Translations under genes and position numbers: made by a program
From: Bacillota bacterium
GTDB lineage: Bacteria > Bacillota_I > Bacilli_A > RF39 > UBA660
Direction of reading: 5' to 3'
Assembly (NCBI GenBank): GCA_023460995.1
Contig: JAEWOE010000006.1
Span: 682,001-746,000 of the forward strand
DNA length: 64,000 bases
Part shown: positions 17,744 through 26,440 of the stretch, piece by piece
Layout of the letters: each line of letters begins with the position of its first letter
Position numbering within the stretch: the first letter of the stretch is position 1
The notes under the pieces: model-generated
Seen by the model: only the letters and a program-made list of their open reading frames with translations
What the model was told of the DNA's origin: nothing
Database searches by the model: none

Positions 17744-18904
17744 ATGCAAAGAAAAAATAATATAATTTTTATATTTATTACTATTTTGATTTTATACTGT
17801 TTTTTAAAAAATATTTTAATAATACCATTATCTTCAAAAACATTTACATATATTGTTAATCCTATTTTTATAACATGTTTATTTATTTTTGCTTTTACAT
17901 ATTTGCATCCGCCATATAATAGACGTAAAAGCAAAAAGGACAAGTTACAAGTGACTTTAATAATTTTATTAATATATCTAATCATCTATTTTTCATCGGG
18001 TCTTATTTTTGGTTATCAAAATAGCCCATATAAACACGATTTAATCAATATATTAAAGAATATAGAAGGTTTACTACTTCCTGTAATTTTACTGGAATAT
18101 GTTAGATTTTGTTTAATAACTAACGTAAATAAAAAGAAAATAAACTACATTTTTATTACTGTTATATTTTTTATTTTAGATATTAATTTCAAAGATTTAG
18201 TTGCTAATATATTTTCTTTATCAGGAATAATCAAATATGGTTTTGGTGTGATATTACCACTTATTATTAAAAATGTTTTATTAACATATTTAATGATAAC
18301 TACCGGTCTAAGAGCTGCTATTATATATCAAAGTTTTCTACAATTAATTAATATTTTATTACCTATCTTTCCTAAATTAAACTGGTTTGCAACTGGACTA
18401 ATAAGTGTTTTATTATCATTTATGATTCTATTATCAATAAATAAATATATTGAAAGAAGGGTATTTCATTATAAAAAGTATAACCCACTTAAAAGAATAC
18501 CTTTATATTTAATTGTATTAATTTTGGTACTATTCTTTTATGGTAAATTCAAATATCAACCAGTCGCAATTATGTCAAACAGTATGGTGCCTGTTTTTCA
18601 GTTAGGTGATGCTGTAATTATTGAAAAGATTAATGATAAGATTATTAAGGATATAGAAGTAGGTACAATTATTATATATAATCTTGATAATGCAGCTATT
18701 GTTCATAGAGTTATAAAAATAATTAATGTTGGTGGTGAAGAAAAATATATAACTAAGGGGGATAATAATACTTCACCGGATTCTAAATATGTATCAAAAA
18801 GTCAGATAATTGGATTAGAAAAATTTAGTATTCCTAAAATAGGATATCCATCAGTATTACTGCAGTCTCTTATGAATAGACGTGAACCTAATATTGAAAA
18901 GTAA
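17744..18904 (+). CDS. SipW-type (Ser-His) signal peptidase I with multi-pass N-terminal membrane domain
   Basis: 386 residues; classical SipW is ~190, so about 270 extra N-terminal residues form roughly eight membrane segments. The peptidase domain begins at ~residue 270 with VAIMSNSMVPVF (Ser280) and then AAIVHRVIKI (His321) and YITKGDNNTSPDS, the boxes of the archaeal/ER-type S26B family, which uses Ser-His in place of Ser-Lys. The domain should face outside and release TasA-type preproteins. The start immediately follows the CBM2-like gene's stop. The membrane part may gate or position substrates (inferred). It is followed after 11 bases by a DUF5305-like gene. Confidence 0.88.
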   Translation: MQRKNNIIFIFITILILYCFLKNILIIPLSSKTFTYIVNPIFITCLFIFAFTYLHPPYNRRKSKKDKLQVTLIILLIYLIIYFSSGLIFGYQNSPYKHDLINILKNIEGLLLPVILLEYVRFCLITNVNKKKINYIFITVIFFILDINFKDLVANIFSLSGIIKYGFGVILPLIIKNVLLTYLMITTGLRAAIIYQSFLQLINILLPIFPKLNWFATGLISVLLSFMILLSINKYIERRVFHYKKYNPLKRIPLYLIVLILVLFFYGKFKYQPVAIMSNSMVPVFQLGDAVIIEKINDKIIKDIEVGTIIIYNLDNAAIVHRVIKIINVGGEEKYITKGDNNTSPDSKYVSKSQIIGLEKFSIPKIGYPSVLLQSLMNRREPNIEK

Positions 18905-18915
18905 GTTGGTGAGGT

Positions 18916-20025
18916 ATGAACAAGAAAATAATAAAGAAAAAAAGCTTAATATTAAAACAGTGGCAAATTATAACTATAATTGTTGTTTTAGTGTCTATGA
19001 TAGTTTTTTCGTCTATCATGATTTTAACCGGTATATCTAAAAAATCCGATAGTAGTAATATTCTTTATTCATACCAAATTAATAATAGTATAAATTATAA
19101 AGTAAACTTAGAAGACAACAGTTTTTTTGATACAGATTCACTACCTATGGATAGTATTTATATAGCAGATTTAATAAAAAATATTGATGTTAATTTTATA
19201 TATTATTATACTAATTCAAATAAACTGAATTTAACTTATACTTATGATATAATTGCTAACTTAAAAGGAACTTATGGTAGCAGTGATACAGGTAATAATG
19301 CTGTTTGGAATAAGCAGTATGTATTAGAAAAATCTTATACAGAAACTTTAACCGATAATAATTTAATTAATTTGGATAAGACTTTAAGTATTGATTTTAA
19401 ATATTATAAAAATATTGTTGATCAGTTTAAAATTCAACTTAACTTAGCTATTGATGCCTCACTTGAAATTATAATGACTGTAAAAATAGATAGTAGTGAT
19501 GGTAGGATATCAGAAGTTCAAAATTTAAGCATGAATATCCCTTTATCTACTAGTACTTTAAAAATAACTAAAACATATACAGAAGTAAATCAAAAAAATA
19601 TATATGATTCTACTATTAATAATAAACAAATTAAATTATTAAGAGTTATTATTGGTACTATAATACTTATTATTTCCGTAGTATTATCAGTATTATCTTT
19701 ATATTATTTAGTTAAGGTAACAAAGAAAAATGAGTATGATTTAAAACTAAGAAAAATATTCAAAAATTTTGGTGAAATAATAGTTGAAGTAAGTAATGAA
19801 CTTGACTATAAAGAAATGCATATTGTAAATGTTAAAAAGTTTGAAGATATGATAGATCTAGAGGAAGAACTACGTATCCCAATCTTACATTACGAAAAAG
19901 AAAAAGATTTTGAAAGTTGGTTCATGATTGTTAATGATAAACAGTTATATCGTTATATTTTAAAAGTGGAAAAGATAGAAGATCTTTCAAACCCTTTAAA
20001 GAAAAATAAAAAAGCAATTAAATAA
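18916..20025 (+). CDS. DUF5305-like membrane protein of the signal peptidase cassette
   Basis: 369 residues: membrane helix at ~17-40, an external beta-rich domain (~50-240; YSYQINNSINYKVNL, NAVWNKQYVLEKSYTETL), a second membrane helix at ~243-268, and a cytoplasmic tail of ~100 residues. This pattern and the W-x-K/Q...L-E-x-x motif match DUF5305 proteins, which are often encoded next to archaeal-type signal peptidases. The cytoplasmic end (IVEVSNELDYKEMHIVNVKKF) is part of the same family. Function is unproven; a chaperone or assembly factor for the secreted partners is plausible. RBS TTGGTGAGG; last gene of the cassette. Confidence 0.7.
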   Translation: MNKKIIKKKSLILKQWQIITIIVVLVSMIVFSSIMILTGISKKSDSSNILYSYQINNSINYKVNLEDNSFFDTDSLPMDSIYIADLIKNIDVNFIYYYTNSNKLNLTYTYDIIANLKGTYGSSDTGNNAVWNKQYVLEKSYTETLTDNNLINLDKTLSIDFKYYKNIVDQFKIQLNLAIDASLEIIMTVKIDSSDGRISEVQNLSMNIPLSTSTLKITKTYTEVNQKNIYDSTINNKQIKLLRVIIGTIILIISVVLSVLSLYYLVKVTKKNEYDLKLRKIFKNFGEIIVEVSNELDYKEMHIVNVKKFEDMIDLEEELRIPILHYEKEKDFESWFMIVNDKQLYRYILKVEKIEDLSNPLKKNKKAIK

Positions 20026-20066
20026 TAAAGAACATTTCTTAGCTCTTTATAAATAATTGCTTTTTA
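20009..20066 (+). terminator. Intrinsic terminator overlapping the DUF5305 3' end
   Basis: AAAAGCAATTA (in the coding sequence) pairs with TAATTGCTTTT beyond the stop, followed by T-rich sequence. Confidence 0.65.
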
Positions 20067-20130
20067 TTTGATATTAAATAATTGTGTTATAATTAAATTA
20101 GAGAAATAATTAAATTATAAAGGAGAAATT

Positions 20131-20708
20131 ATGGAAAATAATGAATTATTAAACAAATTTAATATTGAAAATAATTTAATTGATAATGATATTTTGTTGA
20201 GAAAACTATGTGATACTAAAAAGGACTACGAGCTATTAGAAAAATGGTATAAAGAGAAATTTGTATATTCTCATTTTGAACAAAGAGTATTAAATTATGA
20301 TGAAATAGTTAACAAATATCATCATAGAACTTTAGATGACACAAATGTGCCTGTTTATATGATTGAATATAAAAACCAACCTGTAGGCATTATTCAGTAT
20401 CAGTTGATAAATAATGAAAGTAAAAAGCTATATAATTTAGAGGATAATTTTATATATGAAATGGATATTTTTATTGGCGAAATGAATTTACATAATAAGG
20501 GAATTGGAACAAGAACCGTTATATTGATGTCAAATCATTTATTTAAAGTGAAAAGAGCTAATTTAATTCTCATGTGTCCTTTAAAAAATAACATTAATGG
20601 CATAAGTGTTATGAAAAGGCAGGCTTCAAAAAATCTAGAGAATTTATGGCAAAAGATACAATTGGGGATACTAAGGAATATGTGCATATGGAATTAAAAA
20701 ACAATTAA
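20131..20708 (+). pseudogene. GNAT acetyltransferase resembling AAC(6'), broken by a one-base deletion
   Basis: The + frame from 20131 reads a GNAT domain with VPVYMIEY, QPVGIIQYQ, YEMDIFIGEMNLHNKGIGT (acetyl-CoA loop), as in aminoglycoside 6'-acetyltransferases. Near 20608-20613 the sequence GTTATGAAAAG stands where GTT-TAT-GAA-AAG is expected. From there the family C-terminus continues in another frame (KAGFKKSREF, then DTKEYVHMELKNN) and ends at 20708. The uninterrupted frame instead ends at 20697 with an unrelated tail (RQASKNLENLWQ). A single missing T restores the full-length protein, so this is either a natural frameshift or a sequence error. Promoter -10 TATAAT and RBS AAAGGAGAAATT are intact. 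Confidence 0.8.
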
Positions 20709-20766
20709 TTTTTATACATTAAAGTTAATAGTTAATTATTTACTAAATGCTTTAAATTATTATTAT

Positions 20767-20793
20767 GACTACCAAAAAAGGTAGTCTTTTTTT
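20767..20793 (+). terminator. Intrinsic terminator
   Basis: GACTACC/GGTAGTC stem with AAAAAA loop and a 7-T tail. Confidence 0.85.
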
Positions 20794-20876
20794 GGAATGA
20801 CTGCAACTCAACGATTAGTTTGTTGCTTTTTGTCTTTTTAAGGATATATAATAAAAATAATAGAAGGAGTTATATT

Positions 20877-21782
20877 ATGGATTATCAAAAAGTTGGTTTA
20901 TTAATTGCTACATTACGTAAAGAAAAAGGATTAACTCAAAAAGATCTATCTAATAAATTAGGTATAACTGATAGAGCTGTATCAAAATGGGAAAGAGGTC
21001 TAGGATGCCCTGATGTATCATTACTTGATGACTTATCAAAAATTTTGGAAGTATCAATATTAGAGATACTAAAGGGTAGAAGATTAGATAAAGATGAAAT
21101 TGCTAATAATAAAAATATTATCGATTCAATGAATTATTCAAAAGAAAGTGTTAAATATAAAATAAAAAGATATTGTAATATCATATCAATAGTTTTAATA
21201 ATTTTAATTTGTCTAGTCATCTTATTTCTAAATTTAAAGAGTGCTTATTACTTAAATAAGAAATATATAAGTGATATGCGTATTGAATCAAGTACATTAA
21301 TTTTTAATCAAGTTAAACAAAATATAAATATAATTAAAAACAATCAAGGAATATATAGTGATGAAGATTATAAAAAAATTTTAAACCACGTTTTAAGATT
21401 AGAAAAAAATTTAAACTTTGAAAATGATCTTTATTATATAAACAAAGATAATTATACATATAAGGAAATATTAGAGTTTTACGAATCTAAAAAAAATTCC
21501 AATTACTTAGACATTTCACTAACTTTTACTGATACGATATATGAAGTAGTTCATAGATATGACTCAAAAATAGTTAGAAATATTATAAATTATTTTAACT
21601 ATAGTAAATTATCTAAAAGTTGCAAAAGTGAAGTATTTGAACAAATATATAATCCTTATTACTACAATAAAAAAATCAAATATAATTTAGCTAATAATGT
21701 TATAGGTTTTATATATTATGAATACCTTAAAAATAGTATTTTACTAAGTGATATTGTAGAAGTAGGTGAAATGAATGAATAA
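20877..21782 (+). CDS. XRE-family HTH regulator with a membrane anchor
   Basis: 301 residues. Residues ~5-60 are a Cro/CI-type helix-turn-helix (IATLRKEKGLTQKDLSNKLGI, DRAVSKWERGLGCPD). A membrane helix lies at ~103-123 (IISIVLIILICLVILFLNL) and ~175 residues of unknown sequence follow outside. Start at 20877 follows AGAAGGAG; an in-frame start at 20820 lacks any ribosome site. The gene overlaps the next (membrane protein) by 8 bases, so they are translationally coupled. This layout suggests a DNA-binding sensor controlled by an extracellular or membrane signal, as in other membrane-bound XRE regulators. Targets are unknown. Confidence 0.8.
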   Translation: MDYQKVGLLIATLRKEKGLTQKDLSNKLGITDRAVSKWERGLGCPDVSLLDDLSKILEVSILEILKGRRLDKDEIANNKNIIDSMNYSKESVKYKIKRYCNIISIVLIILICLVILFLNLKSAYYLNKKYISDMRIESSTLIFNQVKQNINIIKNNQGIYSDEDYKKILNHVLRLEKNLNFENDLYYINKDNYTYKEILEFYESKKNSNYLDISLTFTDTIYEVVHRYDSKIVRNIINYFNYSKLSKSCKSEVFEQIYNPYYYNKKIKYNLANNVIGFIYYEYLKNSILLSDIVEVGEMNE

Positions 21783-22368
21783 AAAAGAAATAGTAAAAAA
21801 TTTCATAGTTCTTTTAGCGGTTGTCATTTCTTTTTATTTTATGATTAACGCAGATAGTACAGGTATAAATTCAATTTTTAATTTATTAAATATAATTGAT
21901 TTTATGTTTGCTTTAACTATATTTATGTTTTGTAATATGAAAAAAGTTAAAAAAAACAAGTTTGTTTATGATGTCACTTTAATGCTACTTATGTTTTTTT
22001 CAGCAGTTTGGATTTGTTATTTAATATATAATATAATAGTTTGCTTTGCTTCAGTTAATTGTGAGATTGAAAATACTACTTTTTTCATATTATTATATCC
22101 AACTATATTATTTTTAATGATTTTATTTAATATTAGTGACATTTTTAAAAAAACAAATAAAATAAATTATATTTTAACTATTGTAGTATCTATAGTAATA
22201 ATTTTAATTCATTTGCGTTATTATTTTAATCCTAATTTTGCCAATAATATAATAGAAAATTTTGATGGAAATGAATATACAGAAAACTATGTAATTCAAA
22301 ACTATATATACTTTACTATTATGTATTTAATTGTATTGATTAATAAAGCAATAAATAAAGCATTATAG
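21775..22368 (+). CDS. Multi-pass membrane protein coupled to the XRE regulator
   Basis: 197 residues with about six hydrophobic segments (for example FIVLLAVVISFYFMI, VTLMLLMFFSAVWICYLIY, FFILLYPTILFLMILF, YILTIVVSIVIILI). No conserved motif is seen. It starts inside the end of the regulator gene (8-base overlap), so the two are made together. It could be the sensor, the target or an immunity-type partner of the regulator; none of these can be shown. A convergent terminator follows. Confidence 0.6.
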   Translation: MNKKEIVKNFIVLLAVVISFYFMINADSTGINSIFNLLNIIDFMFALTIFMFCNMKKVKKNKFVYDVTLMLLMFFSAVWICYLIYNIIVCFASVNCEIENTTFFILLYPTILFLMILFNISDIFKKTNKINYILTIVVSIVIILIHLRYYFNPNFANNIIENFDGNEYTENYVIQNYIYFTIMYLIVLINKAINKAL

Positions 22369-22379
22369 ATGCTTTTTTA
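22356..22379. terminator. Convergent terminator
   Basis: AAAGCAT/ATGCTTT stem and T run between the membrane protein and the oppositely oriented SDR gene. Confidence 0.7.
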
Positions 22380-22381
22380 TT

Positions 22382-23281
22382 TTATGAACACATTGTTTCT
22401 CCACCATCAATATGAATAACCTGACCTGTTACATATGACGAGTCATTCGATGCTAGATATACATAGGCAGGGGCTATTTCAACCGGCTGTCCTGCTCTTT
22501 TCATAAGAGTTGAAGAACCAAATGTTGGTATAACTGAAATATCCCAGCTAGACACTTGAATAGGTGTCCAAATAAGTCCTGGTGCTACGGCATTAACTCT
22601 AATGCCTTTATCTGCAAGTGATCTAGCAAGAGCTCTTGTAAAACTAACTACAGCTCCTTTAGTTGCAGAGTAATCAATTAGTTCTTTAAAGCCTTGATAA
22701 GCAGTAATAGAAGTTGTATTAATAATAGATGCACCATTTCTTAAAAAAGGTAAGGCAGCCTTAGTTAAATAAAAATATGAGTAAACATTTATTTTAAAAG
22801 TATCATCAAATTGTTTAGTTGTTATATTTTCAAGACCATCCTGTGGAAACTGTACTCCAGCATTATTAACTAGTATATCAAGGTGCCCAAAGACTTCAAT
22901 TGTATCATTAATAACTTTTTTACAAAAATCTTCTTCTCTTAAATCACCAGCAATTAGTAAGCATTTTCCTCCAAGATTTTCAATATACTGTTTTGTTTCT
23001 TTGGCGTCAATATGTTCATTATAGTATACTATTACTATATTTGCTCCTTCTTTAGCAAAGAATACGGCAACCGATCTTCCTATCCCACTATCACCACCTG
23101 TTATTAAAGCAACTTTATCTTTTAATTTACAAGTACCAATATAGTTTATATCATCAAAAATTGGTCTAGGATCCATTAAATATTCCATACCTGGTTGAAT
23201 ATCTTGATGTTGGGCTGGAAAGTTAATGGCTACATCTTTGCATACTGTTTCATAACCTAGAATTGGAATTATATCTTCCAT
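22382..23281 (-). CDS. Short-chain dehydrogenase/reductase of the stress-type long N-terminus group
   Basis: 299 residues. A ~40-residue N-terminal stretch (PAQHQDIQPGMEYLMDPRP) precedes the Rossmann core, as in B. subtilis YhdF/YhxC-like stress dehydrogenases. Cofactor motif TGGDSGIGR, NNAG, catalytic Ser (TTSITAY), YSATKGA (Tyr and Lys) and the C-terminal SSYVTGQVIHIDGGE are all present, so it should be an active NAD(P)-dependent oxidoreductase. The substrate is unknown. Start at 23281 follows AGGTGATAAA on the - strand; a start six codons earlier is in frame but puts the ribosome site inside the gene. Single-gene unit. Confidence 0.88.
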   Translation of the reverse strand: MEDIIPILGYETVCKDVAINFPAQHQDIQPGMEYLMDPRPIFDDINYIGTCKLKDKVALITGGDSGIGRSVAVFFAKEGANIVIVYYNEHIDAKETKQYIENLGGKCLLIAGDLREEDFCKKVINDTIEVFGHLDILVNNAGVQFPQDGLENITTKQFDDTFKINVYSYFYLTKAALPFLRNGASIINTTSITAYQGFKELIDYSATKGAVVSFTRALARSLADKGIRVNAVAPGLIWTPIQVSSWDISVIPTFGSSTLMKRAGQPVEIAPAYVYLASNDSSYVTGQVIHIDGGETMCS

Positions 23282-23398
23282 TTTATCACCTATAAACAAT
23301 TTATGATTATTCCATAGTTTAGTGACAAAACAGTATATATGATATGATATATGATATAATTACATAAAGTGTATAGATAGTATTTTAGGAGTGATAAA

Positions 23399-24127
23399 AT
23401 GGATAGATTTAAAACATTCGAATGTTTAAATAAGTTAGGTATAAAAAACGCTTTTATAGGAAGACCTTATGATTTTAGTAGTGAAAATGAAACCAGAATT
23501 AGTGATATAGCTAAATTATTAGATATAGAAGAAGATAAAATATTTCAAGCTAATCAAACGCATTCTACTAATATCGCAATTATAAAAGAAGATGATAATA
23601 ATAGTAATTATAAATTTAATAATGTAGATGGATTAATTACCAATGTAAAAGGTACTGCATTATTAATAAAGGTTGCTGACTGTCAAGGAATATTTTTATA
23701 TGATCCAGTTAATAAAGTAATTGGTAATATTCATTCTGGATGGAAAGGTACAGTAGATAAAATAATAATTAAAGCAGTAGATAAAATGGTATCGGAGTTT
23801 GGCACTAATAAAGAAAATATAGTAGTATGTATAAATCCATGTATTAAAGAATGTCATTTTGAAATAGAAGATAATGTTCTTAATGAGTATAAAGATAAAA
23901 TAGGTGACTTAATAAATGATTATTTAGTAGTGGGAGATATCAAAAATGGCAAACAAAAATATTATTTAAATTTAATGAATTTAAATAAGAAGTTATTAAT
24001 TAATCATGGATTAAAAGAATGCAACATATATTTATCTAGTAATTGTACAGTATGTAAAAGTGATAAATACTATTCATATCGTAAAGATAAAACAGCAAAA
24101 AGAAATGGATGCGTTATAGTATTATAA
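23399..24127 (+). CDS. pgeF: Multicopper-oxidase-like PgeF/YfiH (LACC1 family) protein
   Basis: 242 residues, the usual family length. NQTHSTNI (first His), ADCQGIFLYD (Cys of the Cys-His-His zinc site), IGNIHSGWKGT (His and Trp) and CINPCIKECHFEIE define the laccase-domain family. Members have been described as purine nucleoside phosphorylase/adenosine deaminase-like enzymes and as a peptidoglycan editing factor that removes misplaced amino acids from precursors. Which activity dominates here is not known. The start is fixed by TAGGAGTGATAAA. Single-gene unit with its own terminator. Confidence 0.88.
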   Translation: MDRFKTFECLNKLGIKNAFIGRPYDFSSENETRISDIAKLLDIEEDKIFQANQTHSTNIAIIKEDDNNSNYKFNNVDGLITNVKGTALLIKVADCQGIFLYDPVNKVIGNIHSGWKGTVDKIIIKAVDKMVSEFGTNKENIVVCINPCIKECHFEIEDNVLNEYKDKIGDLINDYLVVGDIKNGKQKYYLNLMNLNKKLLINHGLKECNIYLSSNCTVCKSDKYYSYRKDKTAKRNGCVIVL

Positions 24128-24136
24128 TATCAATAA

Positions 24137-24164
24137 AAGCAGTAACAAATGTTACTGTTTTTTT
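24137..24164 (+). terminator. Intrinsic terminator
   Basis: CAGTAAC/GTTACTG stem, AAAT loop, 7-T tail after pgeF. Confidence 0.85.
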
Positions 24165-24183
24165 ATTAATTATGTCATCTTAC

Positions 24184-24212
24184 TTGACTATTTACATAAA
24201 ATACTTTAAAAT
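24184..24212 (+). promoter_or_regulatory. Promoter of the feo operon
   Basis: TTGACT (24184-24189), 17-base spacer, TAAAAT (24207-24212). Confidence 0.65.
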
Positions 24213-24214
24213 TA

Positions 24215-24234
24215 ATATGAAATATGTTTCATAT
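24215..24234 (+). promoter_or_regulatory. Operator-like palindrome at the feo transcription start
   Basis: Perfect 8-bp arms ATATGAAA and TTTCATAT around TATG, placed just downstream of the -10 box where a repressor would block transcription. A metal-responsive regulator is likely from context, but the arms are not a clear Fur box. Confidence 0.6.
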
Positions 24235-24251
24235 TGGAAATGAGGTATAGT

Positions 24252-24482
24252 ATGAGTTTAAATGATTTAAAAATAGGTGAAAAAGCATTAGTTACATCTA
24301 TTGATATAGACAATAAAGAAATGAAACGTCATCTACTTGATATGGGAGTTACAAGAGGAACTGTAATTAAAATTAAGGGAGTTTCACCAATGGGAGACCC
24401 AGTTAATATTAATTTACGAGGATATGATTTATGTGTTAGAAGAATGGAACTAAGTAAAATAAAGTGCGAGGTGATTAAATGA
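24252..24482 (+). CDS. feoA: Ferrous iron transport protein FeoA
   Basis: 76 residues of the SH3-like FeoA family: LGIT-type region reads LLDMGVTRGTVIKIKG, followed by GDPVNINLRGYDLCVRR. It is a small cytoplasmic partner of FeoB and overlaps it by 4 bases (ATGA). Start at 24252 follows GAGG; the in-frame ATG at 24234 lies in the operator palindrome and has no ribosome site. Confidence 0.92.
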   Translation: MSLNDLKIGEKALVTSIDIDNKEMKRHLLDMGVTRGTVIKIKGVSPMGDPVNINLRGYDLCVRRMELSKIKCEVIK

Positions 24483-26440
24483 AAATAGCTTTGGTTGGTA
24501 ATCAAAACTGTGGTAAAACAACACTTTTTAATACCTTAACTGGTCTAAATCAAAAAATAGGTAATTGGCCAGGAGTTACTATTGAAAAGAAAATAGGAAT
24601 AATTAAAGGTACTGATTATGAAATAGTTGATTTACCAGGAATATACTCTTTATCACCATATACTACCGAAGAATGTGTATCTCGTGATTTCATATTAAAT
24701 GAAAAACCAGATCTTATTATTAATATAGTTGATGCGACTAGTTTAGAAAGATCTTTATATTTAACTACGCAGTTATTAGAACTAGATACAAAAGTAATAA
24801 TAGCTTTGAATATGGAAGATCTACTAGCGAAAAAACATATTAAAATAGATACTAAAAATTTAGAAGATATGTTAAAAGTACCAGTTTATTCGATATCAGC
24901 ATACAAACAAACCGGCATTGATGATTTAATTATTGGTATTAAAGATTTAAAGCGAAAAAATAATATAAAAATATATGATGAGTATATTGAAAAAAACATT
25001 TTAGAAATTTCTCCTTATTTTGAAAATCATAGAAGATTCTTTGCTGTAAAGGTTTTAGAAAAAGATAAAAATATAAAGAAACAAACTTATAAAGTTCAAA
25101 ATATTGTTGATAGAGTACAAGCAAAATATCATGTTTCTTTAGAAGAAGAAATAGCTACTCAAAGATATACTTTTATTGAAAAAATTACTAACAAATGTTA
25201 TAAGAAAGAAAAATATAATAATATGACAGATAAGTTAGATAAAGTACTGTTAAATAGATGGATAGCTATTCCGATTTTTATAATAATTATGTTTTTAGTT
25301 TATTTTTTATCAGTTGGTTTAGTAGGATCAGCAACAGTAGATATAATTGGTGATTTAATAGATAAATTATCTGGTTATGTAGAAATAGTATTAACTAATC
25401 TAAGTGTTAGTAGATGGCTTATAAGTTTAATTATAAATGGTATTTTAGCGGGAGTAGGGTCTGTTATTGGTTTTATTCCGCAATTATTTATACTTTTTTC
25501 ACTTATATCAATTTTAGAAACAACTGGTTATATGAGTAGAGTTTCACTATTACTAGATAGATTATTTAGAAAAATTGGTTTATCAGGAAAAGCCTTAATA
25601 CCATTCATAGTTGGATGTGGTTGTTCTGTTCCTGGAATAATGACTACAAGGATACTTGAAAGTGATAGTGAGCGTAAGATGACTACTATCCTAACACCAT
25701 TTATTCCTTGTTCAGCTAAACTACCAATTATTGCCTTATTTAGCGGGTATTTCTTTGATAAATATTCTGGTCTTGTATCAGCTTCATTATACTTTTTCTC
25801 TATCATAATAATTATGATAAGCGCCTTAATAATGAAAAAGTTTATATATACTGATACATCAGCTACTTATATATCAGAATTACCTGAGTATAAACTTCCT
25901 AATTTTGATTATGTTGCGAAAGATGTATTTGATAAAATAGTATCTTTTGTTAAAAGAGCGGGAACTATTATATTACTATGTTCTATTATCATATGGTTTT
26001 TACTTTCATTTTCTTTTGATTTAAGTTATGGTGTATCTGCCAATGACTCTATACTGGCGACTATTGGTAAACAAATATCATGGATATTTTATCCATTACT
26101 AGGCACCAATAGTTGGGCTGCAACAGTCTCAGCTATACAAGGATTAGTTGCTAAAGAACAAGTAGTATCTTCTATGGCTGTTATTGCTGGTTTCTCTGAC
26201 ACGATTAGTGATAATAATATTATATTTAGTGAGGGTTCTATTTTTAGTTTTTTTACTCCGGCATCAGCATACGCTTTCATGGTATTTAATTTATTTTCTG
26301 CTCCTTGTTTTGGCGCAATAGGGGCCATGCGTAAAGAATTAGGATCTACAAAAAATATGCTTAAAGCAGTAGCCTTTCAAACGTTATTAGCGTGGATTTT
26401 AGGTGCTTTAGTATTTATGATAGGTAGTTTATTTATATGA
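24479..26440 (+). CDS. feoB: Ferrous iron transporter FeoB
   Basis: 653 residues. The N-terminal G domain has GNQNCGKTTL (G1), DLPGIYSLSPYT (G3), NMED (G4) and SAYKQTG (G5). The membrane part contains two Gate segments with GCGCSVPGIMTTR and PFIPCSAKLPI, and the C-terminal segment with ASAYAFMVFNLFSAPC. It imports Fe2+ across the cytoplasmic membrane with GTP-dependent gating. It overlaps feoA at the start and a tiny FeoB-associated gene at the end (ATGA both times), giving a tightly coupled three-gene operon under the palindrome at 24215. Confidence 0.96.
   Translation: MKIALVGNQNCGKTTLFNTLTGLNQKIGNWPGVTIEKKIGIIKGTDYEIVDLPGIYSLSPYTTEECVSRDFILNEKPDLIINIVDATSLERSLYLTTQLLELDTKVIIALNMEDLLAKKHIKIDTKNLEDMLKVPVYSISAYKQTGIDDLIIGIKDLKRKNNIKIYDEYIEKNILEISPYFENHRRFFAVKVLEKDKNIKKQTYKVQNIVDRVQAKYHVSLEEEIATQRYTFIEKITNKCYKKEKYNNMTDKLDKVLLNRWIAIPIFIIIMFLVYFLSVGLVGSATVDIIGDLIDKLSGYVEIVLTNLSVSRWLISLIINGILAGVGSVIGFIPQLFILFSLISILETTGYMSRVSLLLDRLFRKIGLSGKALIPFIVGCGCSVPGIMTTRILESDSERKMTTILTPFIPCSAKLPIIALFSGYFFDKYSGLVSASLYFFSIIIIMISALIMKKFIYTDTSATYISELPEYKLPNFDYVAKDVFDKIVSFVKRAGTIILLCSIIIWFLLSFSFDLSYGVSANDSILATIGKQISWIFYPLLGTNSWAATVSAIQGLVAKEQVVSSMAVIAGFSDTISDNNIIFSEGSIFSFFTPASAYAFMVFNLFSAPCFGAIGAMRKELGSTKNMLKAVAFQTLLAWILGALVFMIGSLFI

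Noticed and set aside
20131..20697. Treating the acetyltransferase as intact with a novel C-terminus
   Set aside because: The expected C-terminal motif A-G-F-K-K and tail appear in the shifted frame up to 20708, so a one-base deletion explains the data better.
24215..24234. Calling the feo palindrome a Fur box
   Set aside because: The arms do not match the GATAAT-type Fur repeat; regulation by a metal is inferred from context only.
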